From contig JANTQA010000057.1 of assembly GCA_027625915.1 (NCBI GenBank), forward strand, positions 6,882,001-6,946,000: a DNA stretch of 64,000 nucleotides, written 5' to 3'. Position numbers and translations under genes: made by a program. Shown here piece after piece: positions 37,519 to 50,400 of the stretch. Under the pieces are notes generated by a model. It was not told the DNA's origin. It worked only from the letters and a program-made list of their open reading frames with translations, and searched no databases. The DNA is from Anaeramoeba flamelloides (Eukaryota > Metamonada > Anaeramoebidae). Positions within the stretch are counted from its first letter, which is position 1; each line of letters starts with the position of its first letter.

Positions 37519-40500
37519 ATGTCTCTTTCCACTCCTCTTAAAGGCCGTTGGAAATTGCTGAACAAAATTGGTCAAGGAGGTTTCGGTAAGCCAATTTCTT
37601 TCTTTTTCTTTTTCTTTTTCATTTTCTTTTTTTATTTTTCTTCTCTTTTCTATCGATATTGGATTTTTTGAATCGCCAATTTGCGTTTTTTCTTCTCAAC
37701 CAAAAAAATTTCTTTCAAACGACTTTCCAAAATTACATCCAAAAAAAAAAAAAAATCTAATTTCACCTTTTGGTTGTTTTTCACTTAAAATTTTCCAACT
37801 ACCCAACCAACAAACCAACAAACAAAAAACACTTTATTTGGTTTCTTCCAAAAAAAAAATACTCTCAAACACACATCAACTGAAAATCCCATTAGGTGAG
37901 ATTTTTTGTGTTTATGATCTCGAAACACAGCACAAAGCTGCAGTTAAAATGGAGAGAATTGATCGAAACAAAAGGGCTCTCAGACTTGAAATTGACGTAC
38001 TTCGAAAGATACAGGGTAAATTCACTTTCATTGGTTTTGGAATTTTCTTGATAAATCATTCAACGTCTCAAAACAATAACAAAAATTTAATTTTGTTTTT
38101 TACTTTATTGAATTCCTTTTTTTATTCTTTTCTTGGCTTTTTAATGTACAACCAAACCTTTTCCCAAAAACCAAACGAAACACAATTAATTGTTTGGAAA
38201 TTGGCTTGATCAACATTTACATTCATTAACATCAATAGAGTCTCGTTTTTCTGCAACATTCATCTCTTGTGGAAGAAATCAGGTTTATAATTATTTAATT
38301 ATGGAATTGCTGGGTCCAAACCTCTCCTCATTAAGAAAAAAACAACCACAAAAAATATTTTCTTTGTCAACCACTCTAAAACTTGGGGTCCAAGTAATAA
38401 TTTTCCAAAATTCTCTTTAATATTTTCTCAAAATTTTCGCAAAAAAAAAATATTTCGATCAAATCGATTTATTTAGGATTCCTTTATTTGCTTATTATTT
38501 ATCTCACCCATGTTCTATTTAATTTTAACTTTGACTTTTTACCTTTCAAAAGATGATCTCTGCGATAGAAGATGTTCATGAAGTTGGGTATCTTCATCGT
38601 GATATTAAAGCTGTAAGTTTCGGCATATTTTTCCTGAATATATTCTTTTTGAAAAAATTCTACTGTTGACCACAAACAAAAACAAAACCAAAGAACCAAA
38701 GAACTAAATTATAAAATTTGGTTTGTGTGTTGTTTATGAAAAATTCTATTTTACTAATTTCAATTTTTGTCTCTAAAATGTGAATATTAATAAACTAAAC
38801 CTTATAAACTGAAAAAAATTAAAAGTCAAATTTTGCTTTACGGATGTCAAGAAAGATGAGATCAGAAAATGGGTATTCCCCGGGTTATTGTTGTATTATT
38901 GATTTTGGGCTTGCAAGAAAATACATAACATCAGAAGGGGAGCATAGACCTGTATGTGGATTTCCCTCTTTTTCTCTTTTTAGTCAACTTGGAAAATAAT
39001 TCATTTTTTCATTACCTGGATTTTTTTTTGTTGGCTCTGTGTGTCTGGTAATGGGTAATTTAAAAAACAAAAAACAAAAAACAACAAAACAAAAAATAAA
39101 AATATAGCCAAGAGAGGAGGTTGGGTTTAGAGGAACAGCAAGGTATGCTTCAATAAACTCACATGATGGGAAGGAATTAAGCAGAAGAGATGATCTATGG
39201 TCCTTATTTTACCTATTTATTGAATTTTTAAAGGGATCCTTGCCTTGGGAGTCATTAAAAGAAAAAGAAGCAATTGCCAAAATGAAAAAGCAATATACAA
39301 ACATTGGCATGTGTAAAGATTTACCTAAAGAATTCGTAACGTTTTATCAACATATAGAAAGTTTAGAATATGAAGATAGACCCAATTATAAATATTTAAG
39401 AAAGTTATTAACAGATATGTACCATAGGTACAGCTTTGATGAAAACACAAAATATGATTGGGAAATTATGAAAGAGAATTCATCTTCAGAAAAATCCGAC
39501 ATTAAAAATCAAAAAATGTAAGTTTTTTTTTGTCTTTTTACCTTTATTATTTTAACAACAATTTCTTTATTGAATATATTTAATCACTATCTGCTGGAGT
39601 GGGTGCTAAACCGATTATGTAATTGGAAAATAGAAATGAAAACAAAAAACAAAAAAATGAAAAAATGATTTTCATATTTTACAAAAATCAAAATTATTTT
39701 CAATTTCAATGAAATTATATTATGTGATTGTTTGGAACGTTTTGGCTGTGTGGAAAATTTTGAATTTTAGTTTATTTTGTTTTGAAAAATCTATCTTTTT
39801 TTTTCCAAATAAACAGAAAATGAGAGAAAGGTTAACGGTGTTTTTTATTTAATATAAGAAATAAAAAGGAAATTTATTTAAATAAAACAACCCAAAGACA
39901 AACAGGTGGGCCCTTTTTACTGGCTTTTTAACTTAAGTAATAATAATGATGATAATGACTTTTTTCCTAGTGTAATTTTCGAAAAGTGAATTTTAGTATA
40001 ACAATTTGATAAATGATTGGTATATTCACTACAAATTGAAAAAAAAATATAATGATATTTTTTTGACAAATTATAAAATTCCATGATTACAAAGTCCATT
40101 TAAAGTAAAAAAACAACTGTTTTTTTCTCGGCAAGAATAACTACATAAGGTATTTCCAAAAAAGTGGGGCATTTTTTTTTACATTTCATAAAAAATAGTC
40201 TTTGTTAGTGGTAGTATTCATTAATTGATGATACCAAATTAAGTTTAATATTAATACCAATTGAATAAATGGCTAAGGTATTTATTTTAAAATAAGTTGG
40301 ATGAAATATTTTCAAAAAATGAAAAAAAAATCCATACTTTTTTTGGTGAAAACAATGTACGACCAATTTTTCTAAAAAACTGTAAATATGGAAAGGTTAC
40401 AAATGATTTTTTTAAACAATAAAATACAGTTATATGTTTTCAATTCTATTTGAAAATTTGTTGTGATTAAAAAAGTTATGAAAACGGGTTTTTCAAACAA

Positions 40501-43500
40501 AAAGAAAATAATAAACACCAATTTTAGCCACTAAAAAATATCAGATAAAATTGAGATCAGAAAATTTAATATCTTTTATTTAAGTAATACAATACTAAGA
40601 AACGAATTGAATTATTATCAAGAATCGATAAATGGTAGTTAATGATTTTGGATGTTTAAATGCTTTTTTATAGATTGTGTTTAAAAGCTATATTTTAAAA
40701 TAAATTTGCCCCACTTTATTGGAAATAGCTTATAAAAGAAGATTTAAACTAATTCAAAAACTAAACTTTTTGGATTTCAATCAAATAGTTTTTAATCTTA
40801 AATTCAGAGAACAGAAATTAGAAAATATTAACGGGTAATCGAACACCTTAAAAGAACTAGAAATTGAACTTGATAAATATTGAATCAAACAACTAGAAAA
40901 TAGCTCTAGTTGGAAATGTCGTTAGGTTTTTTTTAATTTAAAAGAATTGAGTAAAATCTAAGATTTTTCTCTATTATTTTGAATTCTGGAAACCCGCTGC
41001 TAGGTTTTCTTGAGTTTTCTATTTAGTTGGAAAATCAATAGATTTTCGTTAGGTTTTTTTTACTTTAGAAATAAACCGAAAATTTATTAAAATTTTCTGT
41101 TTATTTCTAAAGTAAAAAAAAACCCAGAACACTTCATAAATAAAATAGAAAACCTCAAAAAAACTTAGGCACTCTACGGCACTCTATGACACTCCACAAA
41201 AATATTTAAAAATAATTTCTATTCAAAATAATATAAAACAAACAGTAATGTCGTCAAGTGCATAGGTTTTCCAAAATTCAAAAGAATAGAGTAAAATATA
41301 TGATTTTACTCAATTCTTTTAAATTTTGGAAAATATAGGCAACAAAAGATATTTAAAATGGAAGGGATCTACTTCGATTTTAAAACTCAGAAATTTTACA
41401 GATTATCTAAAAATGATATTCTTATGTTATGAACAAAGATAAATCAAAATTTTGTGAATTATGCAAAAAATCAAAAAATTTGGATATCATTGAAGATTTG
41501 GATCATTTTCTCTGTGATCGTGTAGTAAAGTGCCTAGCTTTTTTTTAATTTTAGAAATTAAAAAGAAAATTTCAGAAATTCTCTTTCTATTTCTGAAATT
41601 AAAAAAAAGCTAACGGCGGTTTTCCAGAATTTAAAAGAATAGAGTAAAATCAAGGATTTTACGCAATTCTTTTGAACTCTGGAAAACCTAAAGACCACCC
41701 AGCCTATGAAAATAATCGTAAAATTTGGATATCCGAATTAAAAAAAATTAATATATCTAATATATTAAAAAATAATAATATTTTTAAGATTATTATAAAA
41801 AAAAGACACAATATATTTATTATCACTAGTGAGTAATAGACGAATTTTTGAGTTTTTATTAAAATTCCTTAATAAAAATTTAGGAATTCGATGAAGTGCC
41901 TAGGCTTTCCGGAATTCAAAAGAATAGAGCAAAATCTATGATTTTACTAAGTTCTTTTTAATTATGGAAAACCTAACGTCAAATAAGAGGGATTAACAAC
42001 TCCTCCGTTAAATAATAATAATAAAATAAATAAATAAATAAAAAAAACAACTGGTTTTAAATTCTGTTTCCCACTTCCTGATTTTTCTGAATGAAAGTAT
42101 CATAGATGAATAGAATTTTAATAAAAAAAAATAAGGGATTAATGTTTTTCAGTTGAGATTTATTTTTTTGGTTTGATTTCAATTTTTTAAAAATTTTCCA
42201 AAAGTTTGTTTCCTAAAATCGAGTAACCAAGAAAAGAGCCATTAGAATTAAGTTATTTTTAATTTTTTAGTTGGTTATTCAAAAATAAGAATATACCAAT
42301 TAACACACTTAATATAAAATTTAACTTTTCGTAAAACCTATAAAAGAAAAAGTAAGTTTCAGTTCAAGCAACTAATACTCAAAATAATGTAAGTTAATTA
42401 CACATATACAATCGTCTCCCCCCATATCCTGAATGTAGGCCTTTACATAAAATAAACAAATAAAATTAAATAAAAAAAAAACCAATTTGTTTCAAAAACT
42501 TTTTTCAATCTAAAATGAATAAGCTCCTTTAAATATACTTTAAGAGAGATGATATCAATTATCAACTAAAATATTGATTTTATATACAGTGGTGGAAATA
42601 ACCCGTTCAGACAACCTTTAACCCATTACTAAAATTTAACTCATGTTTTTTTTTCAGACTTGGGTATTGGAAGATAGAAATCACTTATAGATTCTTGGTT
42701 CAGATCCAAATTGACTTTTGAGGTTAGATCTTTGATTAATCGAAATTGCTCAATTATACTAAATGCTTTTGTTTCAAAAATTTCATCATATTTACAAAAT
42801 TTGTGAGATTAAATGATTATTTTATAAAAATTCTAAAAATGAAATTTTGCTCATTTTTTTGTCAAAAAATTACATTTTAATCTTACAGTATCTTCATAAT
42901 TCTTTTTTAAAATTTATTTAAAGAACCCTATTTCTTGTTTATATACGGTTGTCATCCCATTGATTTGTTTCTTTTATTTCTAGAGCCAGCCAATATTTTT
43001 TGCATGAGTTAAATTTTAGTAATGGGTTAAAATAAAAAACACGGGTTAGTTATACCACTGTAAAATTAAAACTAAATGTTTTAATTTTTTTTTTTTATAA
43101 AGTCCATACTATTTTTAAAATTAAAATATTCGCTATTTGATTTTTTTTTTTCATATTAAATTTAACTAATTTTTGATTTTTTATCTTTTATTATTATTTT
43201 TACGAATTTATTTTTACAAAATTGAAAAGATTGGATTCAGCACCAGCGCTAACTGGAACTACAAATGATCTAAGCAGATCTAAAAAAAGAAGTTTAATTG
43301 GGGGATTTCCGAAAGAATTTCAAAAAAATGAAATTGAAAAAATGAATGGTATGGTTTTTCCAAAAAATACAATAGAGAGATCACAAAATAATCAAACAAA
43401 AAATTCAAACCAAAAAAATAATATAATAGAAGAAATCAATCAAAATGGCATTGTCGATCCTCAGGACTTGTTAGACCCTGAAAGCGAAATTAATGAATTT

Positions 43501-43596
43501 GAAAAAATGATGAAAATGATTAACGGGGAAGAGAAAAGTGATACGTCTTCATCTGTAGATATTGATGATAATAGACACTGTTGTATCATTTTGTGA
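37519..43596 (+). CDS. Tau-tubulin-kinase-like CK1 kinase with C-terminal CIIL box
   Basis: Exons 37519-37585, 37896-38015, 38239-38393, 38553-38612, 38826-38951, 39108-39517 and 43230-43596 give 434 residues. The kinase core shows the glycine loop GQGGFGE (18-24), K40, HRD 129-131, DFG 160-162 and, past the activation loop, GFRGTARYAS and DDLWSLFY. LGPNLSSLRKKQP and the GFRGT pattern place it near TTBK within the CK1 group. Exon 6 reads into TAA at 39519, but a perfect donor GTAAGT starts at 39518 in phase 2, and the exon at 43230 (after an AAAAG acceptor, no ATG of its own) needs exactly that phase. It adds a Ser/Asn-rich tail ending Cys-Cys-Ile-Ile-Leu-stop: a CaaL box for geranylgeranylation with a neighbouring Cys that could be palmitoylated. 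The alternative is a shorter kinase ending NQKM at 39521 and a separate downstream gene. Confidence 0.85.
40146..40732 (+). mobile_element. Element C, full-length copy 1
   Basis: 587 bp with inverted ends TAAGGTATTTCCAAAAAAGT and ACTTTATTGGAAATAGCTTA; about 25 bp of the ends match as inverted repeats, through GGGGCA/TGCCCC. It is flanked by CA at the left and TA at the right, fitting a decayed TA target duplication. No transposase frame. Confidence 0.8.
40915..41335. repeat. Hairpin array D, locus 3
   Basis: It contains an AAAAGAATTGAGTAAAATC hairpin (40935-40995), a CTTTAGAAATAAACCGAAA hairpin (about 41060-41125), the linker GGCACTCTACGGCACTCTATG (41166-41186) and another AATTCAAAAGAATAGAG hairpin (41275-41335). 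Confidence 0.7.
41340..41860 (+). mobile_element. LINE-like C-terminal remnant, copy 2, with hairpins inside
   Basis: About 41430-41525 reads KSKFCELCKKSKN, then EDLDHFLCDRV, a C-x2-C...H-x3-C knuckle as in non-LTR retrotransposon C-termini. Two hairpins follow (about 41525-41610 and 41620-41685), then the frame resumes near 41703 with YENNRKIWISELKK. The same order is seen at 26035-26340, so the hairpins sit at the same place in both copies. Confidence 0.45.
41890..41985. repeat. Hairpin unit D, locus 4
   Basis: A GGAATTCAAAAGAATAGAGC stem and its inverse around a short loop, after the linker GATGAAGTGCCTAGG. The stem is partly decayed. Confidence 0.6.
42587..43060. mobile_element. Tc1/mariner-like MITE
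   Basis: 474 bp flanked by TA on both sides. The ends are CAGTGGTGGAAATAACCCGT and ACGGGTTAGTTATACCACTG, and the inverted arms run on for about 60 bp through AACCCATTACTAAAATTTAA. CAGTGGTG ends with TA duplications are typical of the Tc1/mariner superfamily. It carries no transposase, so it is non-autonomous. Confidence 0.8.
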
Positions 43597-43739
43597 TTAA
43601 TTTTATCAACAAAACCGTATTTTGAAAAAAACATAAATAATAAAATATAAACAATGAATAAAAATAAATAAATAAATAGAGAATTTTAATTCATTTTTTA
43701 CTATTTTTTATCTCCTTATGAAGGTTACAATCCCTGAAA

Positions 43740-43925
43740 TTTGAAAATAAAATATACTATGTTGGGTGTGGTAACTCGTTATTTTGGTTCTTAGCTGATC
43801 AAACTTGGACTTGGTATGAGTTTTTAATAGTTGTTTAAAAACTGAATTTATTCAATTTATTTATTTTTTTTACATTTTTGAATTTATAGATGTAAGACTA
43901 ATAGATTGGCGTTAAGGTAATGTAT
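43740..43925 (+). repeat. Conserved block J, copy 1
   Basis: TTTTGGTTCTTAGCTGATC (43783-43800) and following CTTGGA...TATG, then AGATTGG downstream, recur at 55600-55795. Both copies lie a few hundred bases downstream of a + strand gene. The nature is unknown. Confidence 0.4.
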
Positions 43926-45269
43926 TTGATAATGATTTTTGATTTGTAAGCTACCAATTGAAATTTTTTAATTAGTTTTGGTTTTATTTTGAAGTTTTTT
44001 TAAAAAATATTTGATTAAATGTTGAAAAATTTCAAATTTAAAGAATTTTATATATTCAATTGTAACCCATAGTCTCAAAAAGAAAATATCTGCATTTATT
44101 GATTTTTTAAAAAAAAAATATCAGGAGTTTTCGATTTTTTTTTTTAAAATATCGAATATTTTTTTTTTTTGAGATGCAGTTTATCTTATCGAAATAAAAA
44201 TATATGAAGATCTTTTGAAAAAAAAAATATCAATAACTTATCTTATTTTATCAGAGAAATTAATAAAAAATTCTAATGAATTTTCAAATGTTTGTTTGAT
44301 GATCAATAGTTTGCTGTTATATTTTTTAGTGTAGTGGTTTTTGATTGTAGAGATCCTTGATTTTGACAAACTTGGATCTTGTAAGTTGTGAGTGATCCAT
44401 TATCAAATATCCAAAGTTTTGTGATATTAACAATTGTTAAAATAAACTTGCAAAATAACTTTTAAGATTTATTCTTATGCCCTGATATCTTATATTAAGC
44501 CTTTTTATCGTTATTCTTGATTCCATTAAAAATAAACAAAAAAAAAAACTTGAAAAAAATAAAAAAAAAAAAGATTTTTTGTTATTTGATAAATTCTAGC
44601 AATTAGTTCCAACAAGTTGAAATTTGATTAAAATTTTCAATCTTCTAAAATATTAATCCTGGCTATATTCTCTTCCCTAATTAAAGATCAAACACGAAAA
44701 TTTTTCATTCAAAAAAAATCTTTTTGAATAGTTTCACTTAAATTACACAGTGGATATTAGAAGTATAAAGTAAATCCTTTCAACTTTAAATATATTGTGC
44801 TTTAAGTTTTGACTGATATTTTTAATCAAGATTGTATTCCTACTTTATAGCTTAAAGCCATTGGGTACCAAAATATTATTAACATCTCATTACTCATCAA
44901 TACACTGGTATGAAAAAATAAAATTGAAATTAAAAAGGTTAGACAAAACAACAACTTCATTTAACATTTCACCCTTGTTAATCTTGTTTATTCACAATAT
45001 AATCAAGATTCCAGTCCTAAAAAATCTTGAGGCTGTTATATTTATTGTTTTTAATAGTACTACGATTTTGAAAAGTCTCTAGTCGAGAAAAAAAGGTATA
45101 TTTTGGGGTAAAAAAATTTCAATGGATGTGACAATGAATTTTCTTTAAACTCAACTTTAGGATATTTTTTTGAAGAGATAATAACTTATAGTTCTGAAAA
45201 CACTCCACTCATTTAAAAAAACTCAAACACAAAAAAAAATAACTGATGATAAATATTGAGAGTAACCTA

Positions 45270-45340
45270 GGTTTTCCAGAATATAAAAGAATAGAGTTAA
45301 ATCCTTGATTTAACTCCATTCTTTTGAATTCTGGAAAACC
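45270..45340. repeat. Solitary hairpin D, locus 5
   Basis: Arms of about 33 bp starting GGTTTTCCAGAAT and ending ATTCTGGAAAACC pair almost without mismatch around a loop of a few bases. It is the best kept single unit of the hairpin family. Confidence 0.8.
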
Positions 45341-47460
45341 GAACAGAAAATCGGAAAAAAAATTTTTTTCCAATTTAAAAGAACAAATAATTCTTTAATA
45401 GTCAAAATCATTGGTTCTCTATTTGAAAAATATCCCCCAGATTTAAAATACATTTAAAGTATTATAAAATGACCTCTTTTCTAGAAGCAAAAAAGTTTTC
45501 AAATTTTTTACTATTAAATTGAAAAAAAATATTACTGGAAAATTGGATTTTTCAACTTAAATTGTAAAATATCTTTAAAAATATTTTTTGATCAAGAATC
45601 TTTTATTAACCAATAGTGTTGATTCTAATTAAAGTTAGTAAAAAGGGTAAAATTAGCAAATATTTGATTTTTTTTTGGAACAATTTTTTCATGATCGTGT
45701 CTTAATAATATTCAATAAATTCCATTTTTACTAATTATGTAAAATTTCTAGCTTTTTACTATTTGTTTAGAAATCAAAAGCTCACATCAATTAAACAAAT
45801 TTAAAGAAAATTTATCTATAATATCCAGTGATACTGATCTAAAAATATCAGCATCATTTTTGATATTTTTTACTCAAAATTCTCTTGATATAATAATAAA
45901 CTATATTCTGCCATGTAGATCTGAAAAATATTGCATAATTCTTTATATTTTTTAATAATTATTCTAGAGTAAAATAACAATCAAACCAGACAATACAACT
46001 GGTTTAATAACACCACACTTTTTTTTTTTTTTCAATTTTTTTGATGGTTCCTTGTGTATCAATAAAATATTATTCATCTAAAATCAAACAAATTTTCCAG
46101 ATTTTTAATAATTTATTTTTTTGTATTTCAAGTATTATCTACACAGCAACATATAAGTTTATTTTTGTTTGAGATAAATAGTATTGGTTTAAACTTTAAT
46201 TGTTTTTTTCTAGTATTATTATTGTATATAGAGATTTGTCAAGAGTTATTTCTTATTTTATTAAACAGTAATACTACTCAAGATTAAAAAATACAGTTAA
46301 AAACTTTTCAACTCAATCCAAAATAAATCACTATTACCAAACCTAAAAGAAATAAACTCTACTTTTATCAAATAAAAAAATAATATTTATTAATTTTAAA
46401 GGCATTTAAAGTTTATCAAACTTATAGAAATCACAAAACAGGGGTTATTAAGTAACAATAGAGTGATCTTTATTTGAATTTGAAAAAAAGAAGTCAAAAT
46501 ATTGAAATCTGTTAATTTTCCCATACAAATAAAAGAAAATTCTTTTTTGATACACTTATTAAAAGTTATCAAAATTGCACTTTTCCTAGTTTTTATTTTT
46601 TTAGATATATATTTTTTGGTTCTTATTTGATTTGGAAAATAAAGATTGAAGATATATTTTGTTGTTTATTATATGCTTTTTTAAAATATGGCTATTCTAT
46701 TATTTATCTTCATAACTATTAAAATTTTATTACATCAAGGCCTAGTAGTTTATTCCGAAAGAGTTAAAAAAAAAGTTAAAAAATCTTTACTGAAAATTTA
46801 TGAAATAATGTTTCAAAATGAAGATTTAAAATAATACAAACTCAAAAAAAGACCACAATATCAATGTTCACAAATATATATTATATTTTAGTTGAACTTC
46901 TTTATTTTCGATTACTGAAAATTTAAAAGGGAAATAATTCTCACTTCCATTTTCAACTTAATTTTCAATTGGAAACCACAAATTACAACCTACTTCTTTC
47001 AGAACTGAATTGATAAAAGAAAAATTAGGAAAATTCACTACATTTTTTTTCCTAATTAGAATTCAAAGACCAGTAATTTCAAAACAAAAGAATTCTTTTT
47101 CTGAGACTTGACCTGAAAAATCCTGAATGGAAAGATATTATCAGAATGAAAAAAGAGTTTTCAAGAACATTGAATCTTTTTTAAGGAAACCTTAAACAAG
47201 AGCAAATCAGAAAAAACCAACTTGTTTCAATATAAAAAATAAAATTATAATTCTGTTTGATCAAAGAACGATCAAAAAGAACAATTCTGTTTAAAACAGT
47301 GTGTTCCTAAAAATAATTTTAGTTTCTCTAAATTCAACAATATTTCCCATTTTTTTTATTTCTTTTCTTATTTCTGATTTTTTTTTTTTATTGTTTATAT
47401 TTCGTTAAATCTTTATTTCTAGATACAAGTCATAAACACAAAACAAAATACACTACATAG

Positions 47461-50400
47461 ATGCCAAATAGAAAAGTTGTAGTTCTGGGTTCAAAAGGAG
47501 TTGGTTTGTCTTTTTCCAAATTCTATTTTTGTTATTAATTGTTTTTACCCTTTAAAACACTTTTCTTTCTATTATCGTCTCGTTTACTAATAAAAAAAAT
47601 GAAGGAAAAACAAGTATTATTCAAAGGTTCGTATCTGATGGGTTTGTCAATGAGTACACACCAACAATTGAAAATACATTTCAAAAAACACTTACTTTTA
47701 ATGGGATGAAATATGATCTAACTTTGGTTGATACACGTGGACAGGTAAATTTCACTCTTTAAAATTTTGGAAAACAAATCTTTCGTTCTTCAAACCTCAC
47801 AACACACAATTCAAATCCCGTTCAAACACAATTTTTTTTTACTTTCAACAACAATCCAATGTCCTTCAATAAGTTGTTCAATAAAAAACACTATTTATTG
47901 TTGCAAAAGTTGTTTTTTTTTTTAAAAAAATTATGAAAACAAAAAAGAAACCAAAGTGGTTATTTTTCTTTGTAATTTACAATTAAGAGAAAGAATATAT
48001 TTTTTCTATCGAGTTCCACAGAAGTGTGGAAAGAAAATAATCTAATAAGTCTTTTCAAAAATGTGGGGAATTTATTTTTAGCTTTCAAATAATTTTTTCT
48101 CAATAAGTGACAAGTAAACAAAAAAAATCTCGTAGTAAATTTAATAACAAATCCAAAAAAATTTACCTCATCTTGAAATTGAAAAAGGAAGTAAAAATCT
48201 GATTTCTGTAATACTTGCCAACTTTTTAAGGGAATAAAAAACATAAAAAAAATCTTCTTGTAAATTTAATTGCAAATTCAAAAAATTTTACCTCATATTG
48301 AAATTTGAAAATGAAGTAAAAATCTGATAACTACCAAAACCAGACTTATTTTTAATACTATTTTCAGAAATAAATTCTTGTTTTTAAAAGTTTGATCAAT
48401 TTTTCTCATTTTTGAAACTTTTCAAAATTCAACATATTTCAATATTATTCAAAAAAAATTTTTTTCTTTGAAAGAAGAAAGGAATCCTATTTTCCAAGGG
48501 AATGTACCAAAACACACTTTAAACATAAAATTACAAAGTTCTCGAAAAACCTATTATAAAAAATCTACTTAATTTCAAAAAAAGTTCAATAATTATTTTA
48601 TCCTTATAAAAAAATATAATTTCTTTGTTTCAAATAACAGCTCAAATCAATTTTTTCTTTTTTTGAACAAAAAAATTACAAGAAAAGAAACCAAACAATC
48701 AAATTAAAAATTCTCCAAAAATACTTTTTTCAAATTCTGGAAAATTCAACTTATAACCAAAAGAAATACTTTTTAATTTGAGAATTTTTAATTAATAATT
48801 CATAATCCAATCCAATTTTTTTCGGTCAGCTATTAATAACACACAGATTAAACTTCTCAATAGACTTTAATATTATTTCTCAAATTTTTATAATATTTTC
48901 AAACAAATAAAAAGGTATTCAAATAAATAATTTTAATAAAAAAAAAAAAAAAAATAGATATTACTCAAATAACTGATTTTAATAATAATGGTTCGTTATT
49001 TATACTCTTTATTTGAGAAAAAGAATATTGCCTAATCTTAAAAATTTCAAGAATTTTTATAAATATATATTGAATAAAATAGAAGATCAATTTTTTTGAT
49101 CTTCAATTGATTCAATATTTGATTTATTTGTATGGTATTTTTAAAATAAGATTAAATTTTCAAGGTTATTTGTTCATACAGACTCTTATAAATTACTAAA
49201 AGTGAGATTTCTTCAAAATAAAAATTTTTTACAAATTGTTCTTTTTGTTATTCAATCCTAAAATGCCAACCAAAAAGGATCAGATCTTTTTGACTGAAAA
49301 TTTCTTTGTAAAAAATGAACTTCCTATAAAAAATGATAACTTATTGCTCAAAAGTTGATAAATGAGGTTGCTTATTAAGTTTAATAGTATCCTTGTGTAA
49401 AGAATTACTCTATTACCTTTGGGATTAAAAAATAAATAAGAGTTAATTGCCCCTTAAGCTTTTTTCAGAAATGAATTATTGATTTTAAAAACTATTTTTA
49501 TGAATTTTTTGTCATTTTCTTTTTCATTTTTTTTTTCCCCAATTACCGAATCTGTTTCATTAGATCTGGATTTTTTTTCAATGATCAATAAAAGTTAAAT
49601 TTGAGTTTAGTTAAATTGAAAAATCACATAAGATTAGTTGATGGTATCTTATCATTTGATTAATCAACAATAATTATTGGTGATTTTTCAACAGATTTAC
49701 CAATGCATTTTTTGTTTCGCTCGTTTCATTATTTTGGATACACTAATTTTTTGTTCTTCTTTCTCCAATATTTTGAAATACACCGATTTTTAATTTTTCG
49801 TTTGATATTTTTTTGTTTGGATGAAAATGATTAAATATAAAAACCTTAATACTGGGTAACTTAAATGTGATTTAATATTATATTTAGAATAAATATAAAA
49901 AATTTAGATTTTGTTTACACTATTTTTGATTAGGGGTGTGTACAAATTTTTGGAATAAAGCTTATCTTAAATTTCTACAATTGTTTTTGTTCTTTCTAAA
50001 ATACCAAATACATTGTTTTTTTCATTAATTTAATTTTTTTTTTTTTTATAATTATTATGTTTTATTTAATTAACGTGCTCTTAACAAATCTAAAATTTAT
50101 TATATGAATTTTTTAATCATTTTGTTTTGAATATAAATTAAAAAAATAAAAATACAATAACAATTAACAAAAGGATAAATATGCAACTTCAATTACAAGT
50201 TATACTGGAGCCACAGATGGTTTTGTACTCATCTACAATATTTGTGATTCAAAGTCATTTGAATTGGTTTCCACCCTCAACGAGGAGATTCAGTTTGAAA
50301 CTGGTGGAACAGCACTTATTATTGTCGGTAATATGACAGATCTTGGAAATGAAAGACAAATTTCAACAGATCAAGGGAAAAAACTTGCAGAAAAACTTAA

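Larger units (their letters stand above)
39518..43229 (+). other. Proposed giant last intron of the kinase gene (3,712 bp)
   Basis: GTAAGT to AAAAG. It contains element C, two hairpin arrays, a LINE-like remnant and a Tc1/mariner-type MITE. No ATG-initiated gene is seen before the last exon. Confidence 0.65.
43597..47460. other. Intergenic region, 3.9 kb
   Basis: It lies between the kinase and the Rheb-like gene. It holds one copy of repeat J and an isolated perfect-looking hairpin D. The frame at 44861-45082 is unsupported. The rest is AT-rich with nothing recognisable. Confidence 0.65.
47745..50173 (+). other. Intron 2 of the Rheb-like gene (2,429 bp)
   Basis: GTAAAT to AAAAG. It contains a tandem duplication at 48121-48330 and a copy of repeat B at 49490-49960. 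The minus-strand frame at 47960-48244 overlaps the duplication and is unsupported. Confidence 0.75.

Noticed and set aside
37568-38209. Long frame through the first kinase introns
   Set aside because: It is exon 2 of the kinase with intron sequence read on both sides.
39108-39521. Kinase ending at TAA 39519-39521
   Set aside because: Not excluded, but a perfect donor overlaps this codon and a phase-matched exon follows; kept as the alternative form.
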